A DNA stretch of 64,000 bases from Hemileia vastatrix (lineage: Eukaryota > Basidiomycota > Pucciniomycetes > Pucciniales > Zaghouaniaceae): positions 5,319,001 through 5,383,000 of the forward strand of contig JASXTE010000015.1 in NCBI GenBank assembly GCA_030280995.1, read 5' to 3'. Under the pieces are notes generated by a model. It saw only the letters and a program-made list of their open reading frames with translations, ran no database searches and was not told the origin of the DNA. This document shows positions 21,778-31,258 of the stretch, one piece after another; position 1 is the first letter of the stretch; the number at the start of each line of letters is the position of its first letter. Made by a program: the position numbers and the translations under genes.

Positions 21778-24700
21778 TGAGGGCTGATCAACCTAGTGCT
21801 ACAAACTCTCCCCAAGATGCGGAAATCCCTGGTTGTAGTAGGTCAGATCCCTTAAAGATATACCAAGTAAATTTTCAACTTTCTCTTTTTAATGTTACTC
21901 TTCTCTGCAAGTATTCATCAAGTTTTTTATCAAGTCTCTGTTCTCTCTCAAGATTCTTAATTATTTTTAATTCAAGTTCAAGGAAGAAGATTGGTTATAT
22001 ATCTTTATTGAAAGATATGCGCAAAAGATTTGGGGCGGTCGGATTGGGGTCTAAAAGTAAGTCCTCCCAATTGTGCACCACTAGGGTTTCTTCTACACCT
22101 TTCAAAAACATTACATGGGCCACACCTGTGAGCATTGGGGAAACCCCTGGTTATTTTTGTAGGTCAGAAGAAAACTCAAGAAAAGAAGATAAAAATTTCA
22201 AGATAATTCATGAAAATCAAGAAAAAAATCTGAAGATAATGAAGAAAGAAGATGCAAAATGTTTTTGTGAAGATTGTCAAGATCTATTTTTGGGCCTCCA
22301 GCATGAGGTTAAACTGCAGAAAATTATAAATAAAGACGATCATCAAGATCAATTTTCGGGCCTCCAGCATGAGGATAAACTGCATAATTTTAGAAGAGTT
22401 GATTCTGAAAATGGATCAAGATTTGAAGATTTGGAAGACGGAAGTGAGGATGAAGATTTGAAATTGCAGAAAATTTTTGGAGTGGTGAGATTGGGGTCTA
22501 AAAGTAAGTCCTCACAATTTTGCGCCGCTAGGGTTTCTTCTACACCTTTCAAAAACATTACCTTGGCCACACATGTGAGAAATAGGGAAACCCTTGGTTT
22601 TTGTTCCAGGTCTGGTGATGAAGAATTCCTGAAGATCCCTCAAGTTGAAGGTGGAGCGGCAAAGTATAAGAAGGAAGCACAGAAGATTAGGCCTGTTAAT
22701 GAGCTTAAGCCTGTGGGTTTGAATCTTCCCTTGAAGAGACCTCCTTTGTCAAGAGATCCGTACTGTACTCCTTTGGTGAAGAATCCTCCAGAATTTGTAG
22801 AGACGGCTAGGGTGACCGTGGAAAGGTTGAAAGTTGTTAATTTTGGTCCTGATGGGTGGTTGTCTGAAGAAGAAAAGAAGATGTTTTTGCACGTTATTGT
22901 GCTAAGGGAAAAAGCTGTGGCATTTGTTGAGGAGGAAAGGGGTGTATTGAAGCACTCTTATAGGGAACCTTACTTGATTCCTGTGGTTTGTCATGAACCT
23001 TGGAAAATCAAACCTTTTCCGATTCCAGCCGCTATTAGATGGGATTTTGTAGAGATTGTTAGGGAAAGAGTCAGGACTGGGTTATACGAACAATTGCCTT
23101 CCAGCTACTCAAGTCCACTTTTCTGTGTAAAAAAGCAGAATGGAAAGTTGAGGGTGGTTCATGATCTTAGAGCCTTGAATAGAGTCACCATCAAGGATGC
23201 TGGTATGCCACCAAGTGCAGAGGATTTTGTTGAAGCTTTTGCTGGAAGGGTGTGTTATGGTTTGGGTAATATTATGGGTGGTTATGATGAGAGGGAACTC
23301 CATACGGATTCAAGGCCTCTCACAACTTTTGAGACTCCTTTGGTAAGATTTCAGCTCCCTAGGTTGCCTCAAAGAGCAACTAATTCAGTGGAAGTATATC
23401 AAGCACAGATGGCTTGGATTTTACAGGATGAGGTTCCTACTCATGCTGGTATTTTTATTGATGATGGTGGAATTAAAGGACCATCCACTGATTATGGTAA
23501 TGAGGTGTTAGCGGAGAACTCTGGCATAAGGAGGCTTGTATGGGAATATGCAATAACTCTAGAGAGAGTGTTTTTTAGGATTGAAGAGGCTGGTTTTACC
23601 ATTTCAGGGTCAAAATTCTGTTGTTGTGTTCCTGCTTTGGAAATTCTGGGTCATGTGGTATTTAAAGAGGGAAGGATTATGGCGAAGAAGAATATTAATA
23701 AAATTCAGTCATGACCAAGGACTAAAAATACTACTGAAGTCAGGGGATTTTTGGGTGTATGTGTATATGTCAGAATTTTTTTTAAGGATTTTTCTTTGTT
23801 GGCTTCACCTTTAAGGAGAATGACCAGGAAAGATGCAGATTGGGAATGGACTGAAGAGTGTGAAGAGGCTTTTCTGAAGTTGAAAAAGGCTGTTGGTGAA
23901 GATATTGTTCTTCACAAGTTGGATTATGGTGTTGGTGCTGGAAAAATTAATATGGAAGTGTCTTCAAGCTATATTGCTGCTGGTGCTGTTTTGTCTCAGG
24001 AGGATAAAACTGAGAGGGTCAGGCCAGTAAGATATGAGTCTGTGGTGTTTAATGAGGTGGAATATAGGTATTCTCAACCTAAGTTGGAATTGTGTGGTGT
24101 AGCAAAAATTTTAAAGAAGCAACAGATGTTTTTGTGGGGGCAGCATTTTGAGCTGCAGGTGGATGCAAACTCTTTGGTTCGGATGATCAATACACCTAGT
24201 CTTCCAAAGGCTCCAATGACTAGGTGGGTGGAATTTATTCAACATTTTTTTTTTTGACCTGGTACACAAACCAGGCAAAACTTTTACTATTCCTGATGGA
24301 TTATCAAGGAGGCCACCTACAGATGAAGATTCTGATGCTGAAGAGTTTGATGAAGATGTTCTGGTGGTTAGGGCCAGCACTAAGGGTGCTGAATATTTAT
24401 CTGACCTTTCCAAAGAGGCTAAACTGGCTGGATCTGATTTTGATTCTGGTGATCAGGATGTTTTTGTTGATGAAGATGGAGTTGTTGTTTGGGACAGCTC
24501 AAATTTAGAAAAGTGTGTTTTTGTTAGTGAACAGGATTCTCACAAGGTTCAGTAGAGAGAGAAGGACGTGTCAAAATTTAAAGATTGGTGTCCTGGTTGG
24601 GCTGCTCAATTGGCTCATGTTCACACTGGTGATTTTGGTGACAGAATTGTACCCTTGGATGTTGTTTTGTTGGATTTTGAAGATGAGACCTGGGGTCAGT

Positions 24701-25962
24701 CTGGGTTTTATTTTATTATGGTGGAATATCTGTTGACCTTGGAGAGGTCAGATAGTTGTGATGATGATACTTGGTTGGCAATCAAGAATTAGAGTTCTGG
24801 ATTTTATGTGTCAGGAAGGCGGTTGATGAGAAGGAGACATCCTAATCCTCAGGTGGTGGTGACTCAGAAGAAGGGTCAAGAATTGGTTTTGAAGTCTTTG
24901 CATGAAGACCTTGGTCATAGAGGCTTTGGGGAGACTTATAAAAGAGTAGCATACAGATTTTGGTGGCCAGGTATGAATTTGGCTGTTCAGGGTTGGGTTC
25001 AATCTTGTAAAGAATGTCAAAGAAGAAGTCACTTGAAACCTAAAGAGGTGGGCCGTGCTACTGGGGAATCAACTGTTTTTGGAAGGGTCAGTCTGGATGC
25101 TGTCCATATTAAAGAGGGCAGGTATAAATACTTGATTGTTGCCAGGGATGCTTTGTCTGGTTGGGTTGAGGCAGTGCCTCTGGTTAATTTGACTGCCACA
25201 AATGTGGCTGAGTTTTTGAAGAAGGAGTGGATTTATAGGTATGGGTTGATTAAGTTGGTGACTTTTGATGGCGGGCCAGAGTTTGGTGCCAAATTTAAAG
25301 AAGCTGTGTCTAGTGTTGGTTCTAAAGTTAGAGTGGCTACACCTTATTATCCTGAAGCTGAAGGCATGGTTGAAAGAGGCCATCAAGTTATCAAGAATGC
25401 TTTGGTGAAGATGTGCGGAGATAGTGCTGAAAAGTGGAGGCATTATTTACCCTTGGTGTTATTTGATGATAGGGTCACTGTGAAGAGGAGAACTGGCTAT
25501 TCTCCTTATGAGTTATTGTTTGGTCAGAAAGCCGTTCTATCAGTGGACTTGGAAGCTGTCTCTTATCTTGGAATTGATTGGGATGATGTGCACTCAACAG
25601 AAGATTTGCTCTGTGCCAGGATGTAACAGTTGGAATGTAGAGAGGAATGTCAGGAGAAGGCATAATCTAGAATGATGAAGATTAGGAATCAATCAGTCAG
25701 GTACTGGGACAAGAAATTGGCTCATAGACTCAGGAATCCCTTGAAACCTGGTTATTTGGGTTTGGTGTATAATAGAAATTTGGAGAGTCAGTGGGGGAAA
25801 ATTTTTGCTGACAGATGGAATAGACCTTACAGAGTCAGATCTCAGGCGTCTGGAGGTTCTTATGTTTTGGAAGAGCTGGATGGTGCAGTCTTGAAAAAGA
25901 GAGTGGCTGCAGACCAAGTGAAGAGGTTTTATCCCAGAGGCACTACGTATGATGAAGATTGA
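21772..25962 (+). pseudogene. pol: A2 pol: linker, reverse transcriptase, RNase H, integrase
   Basis: Pol is in the -1 frame to gag-protease. After a ~320-residue linker with two copies of a KSKSSQLCTTRVSSTPFKNI-type segment, the reverse transcriptase shows VKKQNGKLRVVHDLRALNR, LGNIMGGYDEREL and FIDDGGIKGP (23454-23465). RNase H follows near 23900-24300 but reads EVSSSYIAAGAVL, lacking the usual first Asp. The integrase has the HHCC start (24900-25020), SLDAVHI, FDGGPEF and EGMVERGH. Damage: TGG-to-TGA at 23712, one extra T in a T11 run near 24251 (A1 has 10), stops at 24553, 24790, 25624 and 25663. The protein ends at 25960-25962. No chromodomain is seen. Confidence 0.92.
22261..22390 (+). 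repeat. A2 in-frame ~63-bp repeat in the protease-RT linker, two copies
   Basis: Two units encode a segment like DHQDQFSGLQHEDKLHN (GLQHE core). The same unit is present in about four copies in A1 at 31315-31560. The flanking segments KSKSSQLCTTRVSSTPF are themselves a larger duplication (22050-22150 and 22500-22600). Confidence 0.75.
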
Positions 25963-27249
25963 CTCCGCAAAGAGGATAAACTATGGAATGTTCTTTGTTT
26001 TGGAATTTTTTGGTGTTGCAGAGCAACTTTTGTGTTGGAAACTTTTTGTAAGAAGGTACCCATGGTTGGGGCTTCTAGATTTGATCTTGGAAAGTGTAGG
26101 GGTGACTGATGGGCTGGCTGCTCTATCAACAGTTACCCCAGATTGTCTGTTTCCAACCCTTTCTCTTAATTTGGTTGAACCCTAATATTGGTTTCTTTTC
26201 ACAGGTTTTAGTCCTCTATGACTTTAAACTTGAATTTCCTCTGGTTTTCATGTGCTGGTCTCTTCACTTTTATTGGTTTTGGTTTTTTTGTGTTGGATGT
26301 TGTGTTTTTGTTAGAAGGTACCTAGGGGGGGCTTCTAGATTTTATTTTGGCAAGTGTGGGGGTAACTGATGAGCTGGCTGCTCTGTAGAACAGTTACCCC
26401 AGAATGTCTGTCTCAAGTCTTTTGTTTTTACTAGTTGAATTCTAGCTCTGTTGTTTATTATTCAGGTTTTAAGTCCACTATGACTTTAAACTGGTTTGGG
26501 AATGGCTTCTTTATCTTTTTTTTTCAGATTTGTGATGGATCACTGGTGGTCTCCCATCATTTTTACTTATTGGAGGGAGCCCACCCAGTGATCATTTCTA
26601 TGGATTGGACTTTCCCTTATTGGACCATCTATGGAGCATGACTTTCTTTGATTTTGCAGTTATGTTTTTTGCTAGATAGAAGTTTTCGATTATTTTCTTT
26701 TTATCTCTATTTTTTCCTTTAATTTTTTATGGGGGTTGTTTAAAATTATAAAATCAAAAATATAGGGTGTTACCACATCAGGGTCACCTTGATGTGGGCA
26801 AGCATTGGTGGGGAAAGGCTCATCAATTGGCTGGGAAATGCTATTTTCTTTTTTTATTTATTATTTATTTCATGTGTTTCTGTGTTTCATTATTTTTATT
26901 ATCTTCTGAATTTCTAAATTTTTTGATTTTTGTTATCCGTTAATCATTTAAAAGATTTAATTGTGTATCCACATCAAGTTGCACTTGGATGTGGGTAAGG
27001 TATCAGTGGATCAGCTCATCAATTGGGTGGGGGATACCATTTGTATTATTTTTTTATATTTTATTTTATTTCATTTTATTTATCAATTTATAACTTTAGT
27101 ATATTAGTACCTTAAAAAAATATCATTAAAAAAAAAACCAAAAAACAAACAAAAAACAAAAACAAAAACAAAAAAAAACAAAAAAATTCTGAAATTATTT
27201 TTATTAATTGTTTTATATTATTATTATTTTTCTAATCTTTTGCAGGAGC
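25963..27249. other. A2 structured non-coding region between convergent pol and aORF2
   Basis: No gene is seen. Two tandem copies of a ~230-bp module (about 26040-26225 and 26300-26480) each start near GGTACC, contain a GGGGTRACTG...CAGTTACCCC hairpin (26099-26139 and 26359-26400) and end with a TATGACTTTAAACT motif. Two copies of a second module follow at about 26770-26845 and 26968-27045, each with CCACATCA...GATGTGG and CTCATCAATTGG. AT-rich sequence and an (AAAAAC)n tract (27130-27187) run up to the aORF2 stop. Counterparts are at 4561-5821 (A1) and 44640-47050 (A4). Confidence 0.75.
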
Positions 27250-28801
27250 TCATTGTCTGAATGATGAAGCTTCTGGAGGCTGGTCCGGATTGTGATGTCG
27301 TTTTTGTTTTTTGTTAGGATTGTGGGAGGCACTGTGTTCTTTGAAGTGCATCCTGCTGGAGAGATTATAGGGATTGTAATCGTCAGGAATTGTGTTAGTG
27401 GGAAGTTCAGAGGAGGAAGAAGAAGAGGCAGGAATGGAGTGCTGGAGGGTGTGCTTAATGATCCTAGACATTTTCCAGTGGTCGTCTAACAGGAGCTTTC
27501 TCAGGGATTTTTCAAAGTCATTCAAAGGTCCATGGAGGGCAAAGGCTTTTAGCATGTTGGAACACATGGTGCTTAGGTGTTTTTTCATGTCTCCATAATC
27601 CAGGGTCAAAGAAGTTTCAAGAGGTTGGCCAACTCCAATAATAGATTCAGGAGGAGGGGTGCCAACTAGACAAGAAGAATTGGATCAGTAATTATTTTTG
27701 TTGAAGAAATGGGATAAATTAATTTGGTACTTACAGATTGGAAGTTCATCAAATTTGTAAGCAGCTGGAATTTGGATCTCTGAAGATTTTTTAATGGTCA
27801 TAGTGGGTGGATCAACCAGGAAAAGATATGGATTCTCTTGGTCTCCCTCTGAAAGATTTTGAGAAGGTGAACAAGGAGGCTGATGTTCCTGGGGTCTAGT
27901 TGGAGCAGTGAGATTGTTGTTGTTGTTGTGGTTGTTTTTTTTGTTGTATTCAGCTGGAGGAGGTGCTGGTGATGGAGTACCAGGGTTGTTAAAAGACGGA
28001 GCAGGAAAGGGTGATTTGGAAGGAGATTGATCTCTTCTGGATGGAGCTTTTGAAGAGATGTAACTGTCAGAAGAATAGTTGGCTGACAGAGGAGAGGTGT
28101 AGTTTCTTTGTCTTAGCAGGGAACAAAGTTGTTGCTTGGGTGCAGTGTTGGGTGTTCTGGTTTCTTCTTGGGGTTCTCTAGTAGGTCTCCTAGAAGTTTG
28201 GGAAAATTTGAAGTTTTTGGACCTTGGAAGGGTAGGCTGCATTGCTCTGGGAGCAGTGGGAGGTGATTTTGTAGAGTTGTTCTCATTGATTGATTGAATT
28301 TGGCTGTTTTCCAGTTGTTTTTGGAGATTTTGAGCTGAATTTTCACTGTCCAGTGAGGCGGGCAGGCCGCCTGAACACGGTCTAGAAGCCTGGGAGCTGA
28401 TCTTGAAGCTTTTGGAGCTAATTTGGCGGAGATAAAAGCAGTTTCTTGGGATGCTAAGGCTGGTCTTTTGCGAATAGTTCTGGAAGCTGAGCTTCTGTAT
28501 CAATAGAAGGTGCTGAAGTTAAAGAGGAAGAGGAAGGACCAAGTTCTGGGGATCTGGTAGGGGATCTAGAGATGTATTTATGAGTAGGTGAAGGAGGAGG
28601 AATAGGGTAGTAGGCATCTCTGTCACATCTTTTCTTTTGGGACTAGCAAGAATCACAAGCCCTGTTGTAGAATTTTGCTTCAGGAGTTGGAAGAGTGAAT
28701 GTGCAAGGTCTGCACATGTGGATGCACTGTTTGCAGGCATAGTCCTTGGGAGCAGTGAAGCAAGGGAGAGTAGAAGGGTTAACATCAGGAGATCCAGCCA
28801 T
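27250..28801 (-). pseudogene. aORF2 of A2: antisense CX2CX6C-type protein with one intron
   Basis: Start ATG at 28801 (MAGSPDVNPSTLP). The N-terminal cysteine block reads CKQCIHMCRPC, then CDSC and, after a TAG stop, SQKKRCD; a Tyr codon stands at the stop in A1. The spacing CX2CX6C-X16-CX2CX6C resembles a Zn2Cys6 cluster with its two halves exchanged. A YPIPPPSPTHKYISRSPTRS-like Ser/Pro region follows, then a frameshift near 28500, a long low-complexity middle (27735-28490 open) with Asn and Pro runs, the conserved ENPYLF...AAYKFDELPIC segment, the intron (27666-27734), and a helical end with DYGDMKKHL, ML-KAFAL and LLLDDHWKMSR. The 3' end meets pol head-on across a non-coding gap. Function unknown; DNA binding is an inference. 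Confidence 0.75.
27666..27734 (-). other. Intron of A2 aORF2 (69 nt)
   Basis: Minus strand GTAAGTACC donor, CTGATCC branch-like motif, TTGTCTAG acceptor. Same length and place as in A1 (4145-4213). Confidence 0.85.
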
Positions 28802-28929
28802 GATCTGTGGTGAGAAAAGTTGATTGAAAGTGATAGGAGGAGATTTTTGTCAGTGATGGGTAGATGATGAAGTTAAGGTGGAAGTTCAATAGGTTGGCTG
28901 TAGGTGTGTTCTGTATGAAATTGGCTGCG

Positions 28930-28943
28930 TCTATTTTATGCAA
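28930..28943 (-). promoter_or_regulatory. TATA-like box of A2 aORF2
   Basis: Minus strand GCATAAAATAGACG about 130-140 nt before the ATG. A1 has the same box near 1820; A3 and A4 have GCATATAAGG-type boxes (38041-38050 and 41505-41513) at comparable distance. Conservation in a non-coding stretch supports a promoter. Confidence 0.55.
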
Positions 28944-28949
28944 AGTTTG

Positions 28950-29430
28950 GTCAGTCCATCAAGACTTTAAACTGAAATCTGGTTTCTGTTAGTTATCCAA
29001 GACTTTAAACTGGCTGGTTTCAAGATTTTATCAAGACTAGTCCATCAAGACTTTAAACTAAACACAGTGTTAGTCCCCCAAGACTTTAAACTGAGGATTG
29101 TTGTTGGTTGAGTCCCCCAAGACTATAAACTGAGGAATGAGTTTTGTTGTTGGAGTTGTTTTTGAAAGATTGGTGGAGGGTATCCACAGGGGGAGCCTCC
29201 AAATTTAGCAAAGGCAAGTTTGGGGGTAATTGATGGGCTGGCAGCTCTATTTACAATTACCCCAGAATGTTAGTTTTTTCTCTGTGTCTTAATGTGGTGG
29301 ATCTCTGGTTCTGGGTTTGTGATTTAGGTTTTTGAGTCCCCCAAGACTTTAAACTGAGGGTTTTTGAGTCCCCCAATACTATAAAATGAGGATGGTCCCC
29401 CAAGACTTAAAACTGAGGGTTGTTTTGTGG
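28950..29430 (-). repeat. Eight-copy ~22-bp repeat array with hairpin, upstream of A2 aORF2
   Basis: The plus-strand motif is like GTCCCCCAAGACTTTAAACT, seen near 28964, 28990, 29040, 29070, 29112, 29337, 29367 and 29398. A hairpin GGGGTAATTG (29223-29232) with CAATTACCCC (29254-29263) sits inside. The array separates aORF1 from aORF2 and ends at the TATA-like box. Individual units vary slightly (TTTAAACT or TATAAACT). Confidence 0.7.
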
Positions 29431-29477
29431 TTACATCCTATAGAGGGTGTGGTCAATTTTTCTTTTCTGGATCAAAC

Positions 29478-30147
29478 TCAAGTACTAGTGGAATTACAGA
29501 GGGAATCAAGAGATTAAATGAAGTGTTCAGAATTAGCCTTGAACTGGTGAATGAGGTGTCTTCTGTTCTAAATGTCCTGTGGATCTCTAGCAGGAGTGGA
29601 TTGGAAGTAGTGAAGCAGAAGTTGTTTCTGTTGAGATGTGTGTTGTTGGAACTTGGCCTTGATAGTGGGAAAGTGGTTTGGTGTTGGTGGTGCAATGGAT
29701 CCTACATTGTTATCATCACTATCAGAAGATGGAGGAACTGAGAAGACTCAGTTTTAAAGTTGAAAAAAGAAATGAAAGTTCTTTACCATCAGATAGACCA
29801 GGGATGGTGGAACTAGTTGTTTTTTGGGTTGTGACACTCTTCTGGGAAGGGTGAAGCTTTTTGATTAATCTGGGTATCAGGATGGATGGCCTAGATCTTT
29901 TGGTGCTGGCAGAAGATGGACCAGGTTGAGGTGGAGGTGAATCTGTTGCAGAAGATAATGGACCGGGTCTGTAGCAGGTCTTCTTTCTAGATTGGCAGAC
30001 ATCGCAGGACGTTCTGTATGGATGGACAGGTGGTGTCATGGTGCAGATTAGATTATTGTTAATGCAGTACTGGCAAGGACCCATTTCAGAGGCAGATTTG
30101 GGAAGAAGGTTGAAAAGGGTGGTTGGATGAAGAAAGAATGTGGACAT
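29478..30147 (-). pseudogene. aORF1 of A2: antisense zinc-cluster-like protein with one intron
   Basis: The best-preserved aORF1. All six cysteines are present: CQYCINNNLIC, 12 residues, then CDVCQSRKKTC (29974-30075), i.e. CX2CX6C-X12-CX2CX6C. This fits the Zn2Cys6 spacing, but the basic half CDxCxxRKxxC comes second rather than first. A Pro/Ser-rich linker and the basic RPSILIPRLIKKLHPSQK follow. An intron is inferred at about 29739-29786. Exon 2 is acidic (SDSDDNNVGS), then has LLLHYFQSTPARDPQD and ends at 29478-29480, with stop codons near 29512 and 29567. The ATG used in A1 and A3 is not an ATG here; I chose the next upstream Met (30147). The frame is open further, to an ATG at 30237 inside the LTR. 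Confidence 0.75.
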
Positions 30148-30156
30148 TCTCAATTT

Positions 30157-30165
30157 GAGGGAGGA
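30157..30165 (+). other. A2 polypurine tract
   Basis: GAGGGAGGA immediately before the 3' LTR. A3 has AAAGGGAGGA (39282-39291) and A1 GGAGGGAGTA at the same place. Confidence 0.8.
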
Positions 30166-31258
30166 TGTGGTCTTCCAACATTGGCAGGGGCCTTTGTTGT
30201 GTGATTTGGCGCTGTTTGTGCATGTCTTAATTGACATCTGTTAAGGAATTGGGTATTTTTCTGGTTTTATTCCGTGGATATTGGGTCTGAGGGTATGAGG
30301 GTACTATCATTGGATAGCCCCAGTTTTTCTCTATATTTTATTTCTTGTAGACATTTTTCATATTCTAAGTTTTAAGGGGTCATTTCCTCATTTTTCATAT
30401 ACAAAAGATTGCTGTTTAATTTTGTTTTTCATGATTTACAGGCTAACCTTAAGTCTTAGGGTTAAGTACTTAGTACCATTGAATAGAGCTAATTTTTCTC
30501 TATATTTCATGTCACAAAGTTGTTATAGGTAAATTCCGTGTTTTAAAGGTTTTAGTAGTTGTAGCTAATTTTTCTAAGTAGATTAGTTGTTTTTATTGGT
30601 TTTCTGGCTTCAGGGAGGCTGAGCCGCTTCAGGCGGCACCTCCGACGTCAGGCGGCCCGCCTGCCTCTGTTTTAGAAGGTTGGGGAGCGCTTCTGGAGGG
30701 TTTTTATTCAATTTGGCGGGTACAGGCACCAGATTTGTGGGTGTTCATGGGCTCTTTGATAGTGGTCTGTGTGTACATAGTGAATAAGATAGTTTGGGGA
30801 AACCTTAATCATAATAAAACCATCCGGAGGTGATATCATTGTTCCTCACTCAGTTTTCCCTGTTTTCTGGCCACAATTAGCTGTGTTTGTTGCAAGTTAG
30901 TTCTTCATTTAACTTAACCTTGGCAACTGTTTTCTCTGTTATAGTCTTGCAAGCTATAGCAAGTATTATTGCTGTCTCTGGTGTGGATTTGCAGCCTACA
31001 TCAAGTATCTTTGCTGTCTCTGGTGTGGACATTGCTCTACATTTCAGTTCTTTGGTCTGGTAGTCTGTCTGGTGACTACTTTCTTGGCTCATCAAGCAGT
31101 CAAGTGTGTTAAAAATGGGGCTTTAGCAAAACAGGAACCAACTTACTTTAGCAAGTAAATATCACTCTATTTTTCTAAAGGGACAGGGAATTTTCTCTCT
31201 GGTTTTTCTCCAACTCCCTTGGTCAAGGCCTATAGCTAGTAATATAGGATTGTCTACA
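30166..31258 (+). repeat. A2 3' LTR
   Basis: 1093 bp, TGTGGTCTTCC to TGTCTACA. It has the GC-rich box with CAGGCGGCCCGCCTG (30649-30663), the ~45-bp direct repeats (about 30940-31030), and is followed by CCGT, the target duplication. Its left end includes codons read on the minus strand by the extended aORF1 frame. Confidence 0.95.

Larger units (their letters stand above)
9345..31258 (+). mobile_element. Retro-A copy A2, nearly full-length, carrying Retro-B in its 5' LTR
   Basis: Both LTRs are present: 9345-10194 plus 19056-19304 (split by Retro-B), and 30166-31258. It is flanked by CCGT at 9341-9344 and 31259-31262 inside the pol gene of A1, a 4-bp target duplication. Without Retro-B it is about 13.05 kb. 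Order: LTR, primer site, gag-protease, slippery site, pol, structured non-coding block, aORF2 and aORF1 on the minus strand, polypurine tract, LTR. This is the best copy for reading the family layout, although gag, protease and pol each carry stops. Confidence 0.95.

Noticed and set aside
28950..29430. CRISPR array
   Set aside because: The repeats vary, are irregularly spaced with non-unique spacers, and the setting is a eukaryotic retrotransposon.
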